This document shows, piece after piece, positions 52,197 to 60,933 of a stretch of DNA of 64,000 nt. Within the stretch, counting starts at the first letter, position 1; each line of letters starts with the position of its first letter. The stretch is taken from NCBI GenBank assembly GCA_030427385.1, contig JAUHWR010000001.1, positions 558,001 through 622,000 of the forward strand, written 5' to 3'. A program made the position numbers and the translations under genes. The DNA comes from Alphaproteobacteria bacterium (GTDB lineage: Bacteria; Pseudomonadota; Alphaproteobacteria; Micavibrionales; Micavibrionaceae). The notes beneath the pieces are model-generated. The model made no database searches. It saw nothing but the letters and a program-made list of their open reading frames with translations, and was not told the DNA's origin.

Positions 52197-55173
52197 GTTC
52201 AAAATCCTGTTCCTCTTCGGAGGTATATTCATCACCTAAATTGTCTGCAATAAAACTTGGTTCCGTTATCTTATTGGTCGAAGATGGTTTCCTAGAGGGC
52301 GGCGGGCGGAGAATTGACACGACCGGTGCTTTTCGACCATCTTTTTCTTTGGTTTTTTCTTCTTGCGGCTTATCACCATCAACATTGCTATAGTCGATAT
52401 TATCAAAGCGCCGTGCGGTCAGAGGTGCTTTTCTTTGTTGTTGATTTTGCTTGTTTTCATTGGAATCATTATTGGAATTTTCCATACCGCCGCCGCTTCC
52501 CGATGACGAGCCGCTATCTGTTGATGTACTATCACCGCCGGCATCTCTATCGGCATTCATATCTGTGAATGAACCGTCTTTATTACGTTTTGCAAATTTA
52601 CGTATGCCCAATCCTTCTGTTTTAAGAGCGTTGTCAGTTTTTACGGTAGGTTGTTTGTTCTGGAATGTCCGCTCAATATGACTCTTAGGAGTATGCCCTT
52701 TGAATTCGTTTACCATGGCGTCATGTTCTTCGGGAGAAGATGCTATCGGCATGCCAAAAGGCGGCGGCGTGCCCCATCTGGTAACTTCTTGCCCCATCCC
52801 CATGCCGAGGTCTTTATCAATACCGAAATCAATATTGACGTGCATACGTTCAAGAGCACGTTTTAAAACCACGGCAATACTATCTTCATATAAATGCCAT
52901 TGTAGAATCCATACATGGCGAATGGGAGCATATTCAGTGAATGTTCCGCCGGGGCCTTTGGAACCATATATGTTATCTGTTACGGCAAAAGGAAAAATTC
53001 TTTGCGGAGTCATTCCGTTATGAATGTAATAACTCTCTCCTAGACTTATAACGCGATCTTCACCAACGCTGAATTGTTCAGCAACATAGGCTCGTGCGCC
53101 GTCCATATCTTTTACTTCCGGAGGCAAATTAAAGCTGGGGGCGCGGATGGTTTTACTGTTTTTTCCCATGCGATCTGGAACGGGGAGATATTCTTGGATA
53201 TAGCCGGCCATAACTTCGCCGCTCATGGATTTTATTAACGGCAACACAACGGCTGTATTAAGGGTTTTTCCTTCTTCGATAATAAATTCAATATCTCTGG
53301 CGGCGAGCCCTTTTGCTTTGCCATCTTCATAACCTTCATCAACAAAATAAGAATGAAGGCTACGGATGCTGCCCGCTGTTTCGTTTGTTTTTTTGAATCG
53401 TTTGGTTGTATCGGTCAGGATCTTTAAAAGGTCTTGATAACTGGTTTTGGGCACGTCAGCTTCTTCCAAATGAAGCGGAGTATCCGCCCAGTTAGCGGCT
53501 TTAATTCCCATGATTGAAAACAACGCCAAAATTTGGCGTTCCAAACGGGCATTAGGAATTAAGCCAACAGAAATCGCATTTAGAATATGTTGGGCATCAT
53601 ATTCGCGAATTTTTCCGGCATCAGAGAAAGATTTTGTAACTTGACTTACCCAACGCGGTGTTAGGGTGCGACGCGATTTTTGCACATTTAGAAACTTAGT
53701 TTCAATGCGTTCGTCAATCATGGCGGGATTGGGGTAAAATTCAGGCCCTTGTTCCATGATGACATTATTCGCCGGACTTAATCCCAAATATTTGAGCGCG
53801 AAATCATATGTACTTTCCGGTGTCCAGATATCATCATATTCAGCCAAGGTTTCGCGGTTAACGCCGATCGCCTCAACCATATGTCCTGACCATCTTTTAT
53901 CATCGATATTTCGTCCGCTACGGGGGACGGCATTCGTAATTGCGCGAGGTAATCCCTCATGTAAAAATACATTTAAGCGTCCGTTATCACTGATGCGATA
54001 GGGGAGAAATTCAACCATTTCCACATCTCTTGAAACAAGATCAGAGACACCTCCAGTTGCTGTGTTACGAACAGAATAAAAACGAAGGTGTTTAACAGGT
54101 TCTTGGGATGGGCGTCTTTCTTGCAGCGCCGTGCTCTCACCTTTCCCGATCTTACGGGCAAGGAAAACATGGCTTGTTGAGGGGTAACCCATAAGACGTC
54201 CATCATCATCATAAAGTCGGAAGTGCCCTTGATAATGATTGCGTATCGTAGAGGGATCCCAATATGGTGCGGTATAGACTGTCCTGGCTTCGTAGTTACG
54301 CAGGGTTTTTCGAATCTCACGTGCCGTCATAAAGGTATATTCTTTTGAGAGTTCTTCGCGCCAATGGTCACGACTATCTTTACGAAGAATAAACTCATAG
54401 GCCCATTTATGGGGGAGACGGAAGAGACGCGTGCCTTGATAGTAAGGGGAGAGTTCTTCTAAAAAGAATCCGCGCCCTTCATTATCAACATTCTTGGCTT
54501 CTTCAGAAAAACGTACCAGTAGATCCGCTTCGGATAGATCTTCTGCATTTTCACCGAGTGATTCTTTATCGGGAAATTCAATCATCACATATTCGCCGGG
54601 CGGTGGGTGAATATAATCGCGTAAGAATAGTAAGCCACCTGTTTTCAACAAAGCAAAGTGGTTATCCAGCATTTCACGTACGTGAGCCTCGTTATAGCCC
54701 TGTCTGGAATAGGTTTCGTGCAATGTAAATGAATTGACGACTGCATCCAAAGAATTATTAGGAAAAGACGGGCTAGCGATCTGAGAAATAACAAACTCCA
54801 GATTAGTCAGCTGCCATGTTTTTTTTGCCTGTGAAATTAGTTCTTTATCCTGATCTAAGCCAATAATGTGAAAATCAGGATTCATGACCGCCATGGCATA
54901 AGCAAATGCCCCATTACCACATCCCATGACGGCGACCATAGATCCGGGTTCTAATAAGAGGTGTGAGAGCGTAAACCAAGCATTGCGAATAACCTTTAGC
55001 GGGATATTTTTTAAGCATGATGCCTGATAAGGAGTCAGAGATGTACGCGCCAACATCAATTTACGCTGATTGGCGAGATCCTGTTGCTCTTTTTGTGCCC
55101 TTTTCTCCATAACTGGATTGCGTTTTTCAGTTGGAAATTTAGTTAGCACACCATCTTGGTCATTTTCGGACAT
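52147..55173 (-). CDS. 1008-aa methyltransferase with two degenerate Nudix-like modules
   Basis: N-terminal class I SAM methyltransferase at about 55-300: motif I VAVMGCGNGAF (80-90), acidic GLDQD (105-109) and LKTGGLLFLRDYIHPP. Then two regions look like Nudix folds. First, about 375-565: EFLPYRISDNGRLNVFL, the box-like TYDFALKYLGLSPANN (455-470), EFYPNPAMIDERIETKFLNV (478-497) and GLIPNARLERQILALF. Second, about 640-780: DGARAYVAEQFSVG (691-704), SLGESYYIHNGMTPQRIFPF. Both lack the catalytic GxxxxxExxxxxxxREUxEE residues. The C-terminal 190 residues are disordered and Ser/Asn/Gln/acid-rich. Function unknown; possibly a nucleotide- or sugar-binding modifier. It lies upstream of the NDUFAF5-like gene, overlapping by 50 nt. 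Confidence 0.72.
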   Translation of the reverse strand: MSENDQDGVLTKFPTEKRNPVMEKRAQKEQQDLANQRKLMLARTSLTPYQASCLKNIPLKVIRNAWFTLSHLLLEPGSMVAVMGCGNGAFAYAMAVMNPDFHIIGLDQDKELISQAKKTWQLTNLEFVISQIASPSFPNNSLDAVVNSFTLHETYSRQGYNEAHVREMLDNHFALLKTGGLLFLRDYIHPPPGEYVMIEFPDKESLGENAEDLSEADLLVRFSEEAKNVDNEGRGFFLEELSPYYQGTRLFRLPHKWAYEFILRKDSRDHWREELSKEYTFMTAREIRKTLRNYEARTVYTAPYWDPSTIRNHYQGHFRLYDDDGRLMGYPSTSHVFLARKIGKGESTALQERRPSQEPVKHLRFYSVRNTATGGVSDLVSRDVEMVEFLPYRISDNGRLNVFLHEGLPRAITNAVPRSGRNIDDKRWSGHMVEAIGVNRETLAEYDDIWTPESTYDFALKYLGLSPANNVIMEQGPEFYPNPAMIDERIETKFLNVQKSRRTLTPRWVSQVTKSFSDAGKIREYDAQHILNAISVGLIPNARLERQILALFSIMGIKAANWADTPLHLEEADVPKTSYQDLLKILTDTTKRFKKTNETAGSIRSLHSYFVDEGYEDGKAKGLAARDIEFIIEEGKTLNTAVVLPLIKSMSGEVMAGYIQEYLPVPDRMGKNSKTIRAPSFNLPPEVKDMDGARAYVAEQFSVGEDRVISLGESYYIHNGMTPQRIFPFAVTDNIYGSKGPGGTFTEYAPIRHVWILQWHLYEDSIAVVLKRALERMHVNIDFGIDKDLGMGMGQEVTRWGTPPPFGMPIASSPEEHDAMVNEFKGHTPKSHIERTFQNKQPTVKTDNALKTEGLGIRKFAKRNKDGSFTDMNADRDAGGDSTSTDSGSSSGSGGGMENSNNDSNENKQNQQQRKAPLTARRFDNIDYSNVDGDKPQEEKTKEKDGRKAPVVSILRPPPSRKPSSTNKITEPSFIADNLGDEYTSEEEQDFEHDDISLDQNEQPAPER

Positions 55174-55222
55174 ATCATCCGCACCTTAAAACCGTTATAA
55201 TAATACAGATACATATATTATA

Positions 55223-56017
55223 ATGACAATGAAACTTCAACATAATAAAGAGATTCAAAGCGATAGAGAGATTTTCTATAAGATTTTTAAGGGGCTGAGA
55301 AACTCTGCACTTAAATCGGTAGATATGGTCTTGCCGCCGCGTTGTCCGATAGGTGGGGGTGTGGTTGCGGCACAGGGGGAATTATCTCCTGAATCGTGGG
55401 CGCAGCTTGAGTTTATTTCTGATCCGCATTGCAAAACCTGTGGGCATCCGTTTGAATTTCAAATTGATCTGGAAATGGATTGTGCCGGGTGTTTAAAGCA
55501 GACGCCAGCATTTACATCCGCCAGATCTGCGCTGGTTTATAATGACGGCAGCCGCGCGATGGTATTAAAATTTAAGCATGGCGATCAGATGCATATTCTT
55601 CAAAGTTTTATGCCATGGGTAATGCGCGTTGGAGATGATGTGATTTCGCGGTGTGATTTGGTTATTCCTGTTCCGCTGCATTCTTTGCGCTTAATCAAAA
55701 GGCGCTATAATCAGGCGGGATTGATGGCGCAGTATATTGCGCGCAAAGCTCAAAAATCTTGGTCTTGTGATGTTTTGAAACGGACACGTCGAACAAAACC
55801 CCAAGGCTTCATGACACAAAAGGAGCGTATAAAGAATGTTAAAAAAGCATTTCATGTGCCGGAGGAAAAAAAAGCGTTTATTACCGGCGCAGTAATTGTG
55901 TTGGTGGATGATGTATATACGACGGGCGCTACGGTGAATGAATGTGCAAAGACATTACTGGCGGCGGGCGCGGCGGAGGTTCATGTATTAACGATTGCCA
56001 AAGTTGTGAAACGTTAA
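55223..56017 (+). CDS. comF: ComF-family phosphoribosyltransferase-like protein
   Basis: 264 residues. Zinc-ribbon-like N-terminus with Cys41, Cys70, Cys73, Cys87 and Cys90 (CKTCG, CAGC). The phosphoribosyltransferase end has IVLVDDVYTTGATVNECAKT. ComF proteins take part in DNA uptake or a nucleotide step. Here it may act with the pilus-like block, but it lies 21 kb from it. The first cysteine pair is reduced to one Cys (RCPIGGG). Convergent with the FAD monooxygenase, overlapping by 4 nt. Confidence 0.92.
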   Translation: MTMKLQHNKEIQSDREIFYKIFKGLRNSALKSVDMVLPPRCPIGGGVVAAQGELSPESWAQLEFISDPHCKTCGHPFEFQIDLEMDCAGCLKQTPAFTSARSALVYNDGSRAMVLKFKHGDQMHILQSFMPWVMRVGDDVISRCDLVIPVPLHSLRLIKRRYNQAGLMAQYIARKAQKSWSCDVLKRTRRTKPQGFMTQKERIKNVKKAFHVPEEKKAFITGAVIVLVDDVYTTGATVNECAKTLLAAGAAEVHVLTIAKVVKR

Positions 56018-57186
56018 GCGGCCTTTGCGCCGAGCCCTATTTTCATCATTTGTTTTCTTAAGAAACGTGATTTATTAATTATTTTCATACCGTTCCGTCG
56101 CAGACGGCGCACGCCTTTGGAATTGATAGAGGTCATGTTACATAGACCGGATACGCCCACAAAACGTGCATAAGTATCGTTGCGACGCAAAGATTTATAT
56201 TCTTTGAGCATATTCAAATCGCCCAAATCAAGTCCCAGAGATTTTTGACGTAGAATCAGGTTGGTGATCGCTTTAATATCCTTAATACTTAGGTTTAGAC
56301 CTTGTGCGCCAATCGGGTGGAGGGCATGGGCAGCTTCAGCGATAAGCACCAAGCGATGCGCCACAAGTTTGCGGCTTAAGATCCCCTTTAAGGGAAAGCT
56401 GTCGGGGCCTTTGGCTAATGTGATTTCGCCAAGAATATTTTGTGTCATGTCTTGTAAGGCTTGTTCAAATTCTGGCTTTTTTAAGCGCATATATTCATCT
56501 GCATCTTCGTTATTTTCACACCAGACAATTGCAGATTGATTGCCGGGGCAAGGCACTGTCGTAAAGGGGCCGCCCGGTTTGTGAAATTCGATAGATGTAT
56601 CATTATGTGACTTCGAATGATTAATTAGACACGTAATGGCAGTTTGACGATAGGCGGATTTAATTGATTTAATTCCGGCAATAGAGCGCACCAACGAATC
56701 GCGCCCATCTGCGGCTATGATCAAATCCGCATGAAGCTCGCGGTCATCATTGAGTTTAATAATCATGTGATCGGATTTTTCTTCAAAATCCCATAGCCCG
56801 TTTTCATCCAAGATTGTTACAGTTTTTAAATCGTGAAGTTTTTTGATTAAAGCGGCGCGAAGTATATTATTTGGAATATTCTGTCCGAAGAAGGGGAGAT
56901 TGATTTCAGATGACTCAAACTGCGTTGAGGTTTTTCCATCAATAATATGCATGGTTTTCAAAGGGGCGCAGTGATCTTTGATGTCATTAAATATATCAAT
57001 TTCATCTAAAAAAGTCAGGGCATCTTGCATAAGGGCAGAGGTACGGCCATTATTTTCAGGCGCTTCAGGGGCTGTAATTTTAAATTTTTCAAGAAGAGTT
57101 ACCTGAATATTTTCCTGTCCCAAACGCAGGGCAGTCATTAATCCTGCAAGTCCGCCGCCTATAATTGCAATTTCTGTTTTGATCAT
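56014..57186 (-). CDS. UbiH/UbiF-family FAD monooxygenase
   Basis: 390 residues. FAD dinucleotide motif GGGLAGLMTALRL at 10-22, the DG motif AADGRDSLVRS and the second FAD site LIAEAAHALHPIGAQGLNLS. The family adds hydroxyl groups in ubiquinone synthesis (UbiH, UbiF, UbiI, UbiL); which ring position is modified cannot be read. In the usual GD motif, Asp is replaced (EAAH), but this occurs in some members. Lies on the minus strand, divergent from grxC by 52 nt. Confidence 0.9.
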   Translation of the reverse strand: MIKTEIAIIGGGLAGLMTALRLGQENIQVTLLEKFKITAPEAPENNGRTSALMQDALTFLDEIDIFNDIKDHCAPLKTMHIIDGKTSTQFESSEINLPFFGQNIPNNILRAALIKKLHDLKTVTILDENGLWDFEEKSDHMIIKLNDDRELHADLIIAADGRDSLVRSIAGIKSIKSAYRQTAITCLINHSKSHNDTSIEFHKPGGPFTTVPCPGNQSAIVWCENNEDADEYMRLKKPEFEQALQDMTQNILGEITLAKGPDSFPLKGILSRKLVAHRLVLIAEAAHALHPIGAQGLNLSIKDIKAITNLILRQKSLGLDLGDLNMLKEYKSLRRNDTYARFVGVSGLCNMTSINSKGVRRLRRNGMKIINKSRFLRKQMMKIGLGAKAA

Positions 57187-57238
57187 TGTAAAAACCGTTC
57201 TATCTATATCTTATATAACCTGAAAGAAAGAAAAACAC

Positions 57239-57499
57239 ATGGCAAAAATTGAAATTTATACTTGGTCTACATGTCCTTATTGCCGCCGCGCAAAGGAATT
57301 ATTGGATAGTAAGAATGTCGAATACACTGAATATGACATTACCGGTGACGAAGCCGCACGCGAAAAGATGAAAGAACGCACCGGCGGCCCGAAATCCGTT
57401 CCTCAAATTTTTGTAGATGATGAATTGATCGGTGGTTGCGATGATATTCACGCGCTGGAAAAGCAAGGTGAGTTGGATAAAATTTTGAAAGCAGCATAA
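57239..57499 (+). CDS. grxC: glutaredoxin 3 (dithiol)
   Basis: 86 residues, active site CPYC (Cys12, Cys15), then KSVPQIFVDDELIGGCDD, the glutathione site. Reduces disulfides and supplies ribonucleotide reductase. It is followed after two nt by the nitrilase-family gene, a pair that is common in alphaproteobacteria. Confidence 0.96.
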   Translation: MAKIEIYTWSTCPYCRRAKELLDSKNVEYTEYDITGDEAAREKMKERTGGPKSVPQIFVDDELIGGCDDIHALEKQGELDKILKAA

Positions 57500-57501
57500 A
57501 T

Positions 57502-58317
57502 ATGCGTGTTGCTGCCATTCAGATGACATCCTTGGGAAGTATTGAAGAGAATCTTCGTGCTGCCGAGACATTGATACGTCGCGCTGCGGAGCAGGGGGCT
57601 GTTTTTATTGCGACCCCAGAAGTGACGGATCAGGTAATTGCGAATCGCGCAGAGAAAATTGCAGAACATTTCACACAGGATCAACATCCGGGTGTTCCTT
57701 TTTTCTCTGATTTAGCAAAAGAGTTAAAGGTCACACTTTTAATAGGTTCGATGTGTGTCCGGGTTGATGAAGCAAAGCTTGCCAATCGCGCTTTTCTTTT
57801 TGGAACTGACGGGGCGCTATTGGATACGTATGACAAAATACATTTGTATGACGTTGACTTGCCAAACGGAGAAAGTCACCGTGAAAGCAATAGTTTTGAG
57901 GGTGGTAAGCAAGCTGTCTTAAGTGATGTTGGTAGTCATAAACTGGGTCTGACGATTTGTTATGATATGCGTTTCCCACATTTATTCCGTACACTTGGTA
58001 AGGCGGGCGCGGAGGTGATTGCCGTGCCGTCCGCATTTACCGTTCCAACGGGGCAGGCGCATTGGCATACATTATTGCGCGCACGTGCGATCGAGGCAGG
58101 ATGTTTTATAATTGCGCCCGCCCAAGTTGGCGATCATGACGGTGTCCGCGTAACATACGGGCATAGTCTGATTATCGATCCATGGGGTGTCATTTTAGGG
58201 GAGGCATTGGAAGATTTGCCGCAAGTAATCATCGCCGATCTTGATTTTTCTTTAGTCGGCAAGGTACGGCAGGCAATCCCTTGTTTACAACATGATCGTG
58301 ATTTTATTGATCTTTAA
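57502..58317 (+). CDS. nitrilase-family carbon-nitrogen hydrolase (Nit1/deaminated glutathione amidase-like)
   Basis: 271 residues. The catalytic triad is Glu40 (ATPEVTD), Lys112 (YDKIHLYDVDLP) and Cys153 (TICYDMRFP). The signature KIHLFDVDxP with YRESxxxxxG (here HRESNSFEGG) is that of Nit1, which cleaves deaminated glutathione. Its pairing with grxC fits a glutathione repair role. Two nt after grxC and followed by a small gene 24 nt downstream. Confidence 0.93.
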   Translation: MRVAAIQMTSLGSIEENLRAAETLIRRAAEQGAVFIATPEVTDQVIANRAEKIAEHFTQDQHPGVPFFSDLAKELKVTLLIGSMCVRVDEAKLANRAFLFGTDGALLDTYDKIHLYDVDLPNGESHRESNSFEGGKQAVLSDVGSHKLGLTICYDMRFPHLFRTLGKAGAEVIAVPSAFTVPTGQAHWHTLLRARAIEAGCFIIAPAQVGDHDGVRVTYGHSLIIDPWGVILGEALEDLPQVIIADLDFSLVGKVRQAIPCLQHDRDFIDL

Positions 58318-58341
58318 TCAATTTCGCGGTATAATGATCAC

Positions 58342-58620
58342 ATGGTAAGTATTCTATCAAATGGCGCAGATATGTTAGCGATCGCCCGTGGTGCCTTTCA
58401 AAATAACGGCATTGGGTTATCTGCTAATGCACGTGCGCTTACCAATGATTTCTTGAATAGCGGGAATGAGCTATTTAACACGCTTTACCTGCAAGCTGAA
58501 GATCGCGAAGCTAATCTAATTACCACGATTAATGCGTTGCGTGCGTCTCTCCATGTGGACCGTCCTGATGTTGTTTTACAATCTCAGCTTCTCGGCAGTG
58601 AAGTCGATACCGAAGCTTAA
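58342..58620 (+). CDS. small hypothetical protein, 92 aa
   Basis: Family not recognised. Helical, soluble, with an N-terminal stretch MVSILSNGADMLAIARGAFQ and LSANARALTNDFLNSGNELF. It resembles flagellin-end helices or coiled bundles in pattern only. 24 nt downstream of the nitrilase-family gene and probably co-transcribed. No Shine-Dalgarno that is clear. The 188 nt up to the pentapeptide gene start are AT-rich with an inverted TATACCT/AGGTATA pair. Confidence 0.6.
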   Translation: MVSILSNGADMLAIARGAFQNNGIGLSANARALTNDFLNSGNELFNTLYLQAEDREANLITTINALRASLHVDRPDVVLQSQLLGSEVDTEA

Positions 58621-58808
58621 TAATTTTTCTTAATTTATGTTTATACTGCTTTGGGATAGGTTTCGTCCGTATTTTTCCTATACCTTAGTATACAACCATA
58701 GGTATATTTAATAAATAAATTTACAACTTATTAAGCTTTTAGCTGTATTTGTATTTTTCGTCTCAAATTGCAAAAGGGGACAAAACAAACAAAAAAAGGG
58801 GTACGGAG

Positions 58809-59519
58809 ATGACATATTTTTTAATCAAAAAGACAGGTACAGACGATGTTTTATTCGAAGGAAATTATACAGAATTCAAGTTTTGTGTGGAAGCGGCGGT
58901 GCGACAACAAATCGCTCTCAATTTTGCAGACTTACGCGGTGCAAATTTGATGAATGCAGAGTTAGACGAAGGATGCTTTAAGGGCGCGCGTTTTGATCAT
59001 GCAAATTTAACGGGGGCGAATATGTCTGAAAGTAATTTGGAGGAGGCAAGTTTTTATGGTGCTGTTTTGTATAATACATGTCTGTGCGAAGCGAATATGA
59101 AGGACGCGCAGTTTTTAGGGGCGGGTTTTGGCGCAACTGATTTATCTTATGCAGATATCCGCGGTGCATGCTTTGATACATCTTCTGCACTGGATCTAAA
59201 ATTCTCAGAAGTAGAGAATATGGATCAGGCTCTTTATTATGATCGGACGGGTGTAATTTGTGAAATGTCCCGTCCTCCTATTACTATTAAAGGGTTAGAA
59301 TATCCGGTGGTGTTATTTGACCAGCATATGAAGGTTGGGTCCGCAGTGTTAAGTTATGGGATGTGGCGTGAATTAAAGGCAGGTAATAATCAATCCATGT
59401 TGGATCGAACTCTGCTGCATTTTATCCAAACTTACGGCGGCTTTTTATATGTATTATCCGAGACTCAATCGCGATTAAATGTAATAAGCGGGCAAATAGG
59501 GCATAAAAATGTCGCATAA
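58809..59519 (+). CDS. pentapeptide-repeat protein with novel C-terminal domain
   Basis: 236 residues from the ATG at 58809 (AAGGGG 7 nt upstream); an earlier TTG reading is unlikely. N-terminal 40 residues open MTYFLIKKTGTDDVLF. About 42-145 carry repeats of A(D/N)LxG type (FADLRGANLMNAELDEG, ANLTGANMSESNLEEASF, TDLSYADIRGACF), forming a right-handed beta helix. The C-terminal 90 residues (DRTGVICEMSRPPITIKG, then GSAVLSYGMWRELKAGN) are a separate domain I do not recognise. Perhaps a binding or shielding protein. Next to tRNA-Leu. Confidence 0.85.
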   Translation: MTYFLIKKTGTDDVLFEGNYTEFKFCVEAAVRQQIALNFADLRGANLMNAELDEGCFKGARFDHANLTGANMSESNLEEASFYGAVLYNTCLCEANMKDAQFLGAGFGATDLSYADIRGACFDTSSALDLKFSEVENMDQALYYDRTGVICEMSRPPITIKGLEYPVVLFDQHMKVGSAVLSYGMWRELKAGNNQSMLDRTLLHFIQTYGGFLYVLSETQSRLNVISGQIGHKNVA

Positions 59520-59576
59520 GGTATTTTTGGAATTGCGTTTTTGATTATTTCTAATTATGGTGTGGGTTGCTGATGA

Positions 59577-59663
59577 GCGAGCATGGCGGAATCGGTAGAC
59601 GCAACGGACTTAAAATCCGTTGTCCGTAAGGACGTGGGGGTTCAAGTCCCCCTGCTCGCACCA
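59577..59663 (+). tRNA. tRNA-Leu (UAA)
   Basis: Acceptor stem GCGAGCA pairs with TGCTCGC at the 3-prime end; discriminator A and an encoded CCA at 59661-59663. The anticodon stem ACGGA/TCCGT holds loop CTTAAAA, so the anticodon is UAA. The long variable arm (TGTCCGTAAGGACG) and the T arm GGGGGTTCAAGTCCCCC are typical of class II tRNA-Leu. Confidence 0.98.
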
Positions 59664-59754
59664 GCATTTCTCAAAATTACCGATTTTGATCGTGGCTTTT
59701 TTGTTTCGATTACATTAGATTAAAGGTCATTTTAACCGCAAATAAGGATTTTTA

Positions 59755-60303
59755 ATGAAAAAATTTATATTAACTTTAGGGAGTTTATTAGTTATGAGCC
59801 AAGCCGCAATCGCCAATGAAACAATTGAAATGACACTGTCAACTGGCGGTCCTGTTGTGATTGAATTAAAGCCTGACTTGGCGCCTAACCATGTTGAACG
59901 AATAAAAACATTGGTAGAGAAAGGGTTCTATGACGGGATTATTTTCCACCGTGTGATTCCTGGTTTTATGGCGCAAACTGGAGATCCAACAGGAACAGGT
60001 ACCGGCGGATCTGATATGCCGGATATTAATCTTGAGGCAAGCTCTTATCCCTTTAAACGCGGTACAATCGGTATGGCGCGTACGCCAAATCCGAATTCTG
60101 CCAATTCACAGTTCTTTTTCTGCTTTACCGATCATGGATGTACAACGTTAAATGGTGACTATACGGTTTGGGGACAGGTGACATCAGGCATGGAATATAT
60201 TGATGCCGTCGCCAAAGGTGAGCCACCTGCTAATCCTGATAAAATTGTTTCGGCCAAAGTTGTTGCCGCTGAGCCGGCTTCTGAAGAGGCTGCGGCAGAA
60301 TAA
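59755..60303 (+). CDS. periplasmic peptidyl-prolyl cis-trans isomerase (cyclophilin)
   Basis: 182 residues. Signal peptide MKKFILTLGSLLVMSQAAIA, probable cleavage after residue 20. Cyclophilin motifs: GIIFHRVIPGFMAQTGDPTG, GMARTPNPNSANSQFFFC and WGQVTSGMEYID. Catalytic Arg is in FHRVIPG. The C-terminus is Ala/Glu-rich. It folds exported proteins. Ends at a Rho-independent terminator. Confidence 0.95.
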   Translation: MKKFILTLGSLLVMSQAAIANETIEMTLSTGGPVVIELKPDLAPNHVERIKTLVEKGFYDGIIFHRVIPGFMAQTGDPTGTGTGGSDMPDINLEASSYPFKRGTIGMARTPNPNSANSQFFFCFTDHGCTTLNGDYTVWGQVTSGMEYIDAVAKGEPPANPDKIVSAKVVAAEPASEEAAAE

Positions 60304-60317
60304 GTTATTAGTTTTTT

Positions 60318-60349
60318 AAAAAAGCCTGTCTTTTGACAGGCTTTTTTTT
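60318..60349 (+). terminator. Rho-independent terminator after the cyclophilin gene
   Basis: Stem AAAAAAGCCTGTC (60318-60330) and GACAGGCTTTTTT (60335-60347) with loop TTTT and a T run to 60349. Confidence 0.92.
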
Positions 60350-60408
60350 ATTGTTGTTTATTGGTTTTTTGAGTATTATTTTTTTCATAAAAATAAGTGG
60401 TGTGTTAC

Positions 60409-60918
60409 ATGATACGAATAATATCTTCTGCTTTAGCTTTTGCTGGGGCTATTGGAATGGAATCTCCTGCTTCTGCTCAGGCTGATTTTCCGAATGGTGA
60501 GGAATTGTCAAGTGCAAGTATATTCATGGGTGATACTTCCTGTGTTTTCGAAACCGCATCTTTTATAGATAGGATTATAAAAGGCGCGCCGCAAGATATG
60601 CTTGAAGATGATGTAATGTCCGAACTTAAAGAGGCCTTTGGCGCAGATTTACCTGAGGGAGACGTTGATTTTGCTGAAATGACTTATTCTATGTGTGGTA
60701 GCTCTACCGAAAATATTGAAAATTTTGATCGGGTGGATGTATATAGGTTTTTAAATGAACCAGGCTTTCTTGCTCCCAGTGCAGTTGAGGCATTCCAGCA
60801 GGCTTGGGAGCTTTTATCAACAAAACCGTGCGATCAAGATAATATTGCATGGATCGTTGCTACGGTTGATGGAAGTAGTGAAGATTCCGTATCGAAATAT
60901 TGTCCTGAAAATAACTAA
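60409..60918 (+). CDS. secreted hypothetical protein, 169 aa
   Basis: From the ATG at 60409; a GTG four codons earlier is less likely. Signal peptide MIRIISSALAFAGAIGMESP ends near ASAQ. The mature protein is small, acidic and has several cysteines (TSCVFE, MCGSST, PCDQD, KYCPEN) for disulfides. No family known. Convergent with lpxC, 15 nt between. Confidence 0.7.
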   Translation: MIRIISSALAFAGAIGMESPASAQADFPNGEELSSASIFMGDTSCVFETASFIDRIIKGAPQDMLEDDVMSELKEAFGADLPEGDVDFAEMTYSMCGSSTENIENFDRVDVYRFLNEPGFLAPSAVEAFQQAWELLSTKPCDQDNIAWIVATVDGSSEDSVSKYCPENN

Positions 60919-60933
60919 TAAAATGCAATCTCG

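Noticed and set aside
58690-58720. TATACCT/AGGTATA inverted pair before the pentapeptide gene as a terminator
   Set aside because: Short 7-bp AT-rich arms with a long loop and no T run; too weak.
59577-59663. tRNA-Leu as an integration site for a mobile element
   Set aside because: No integrase, direct repeat of the tRNA end or phage genes are seen in either flank in this window.
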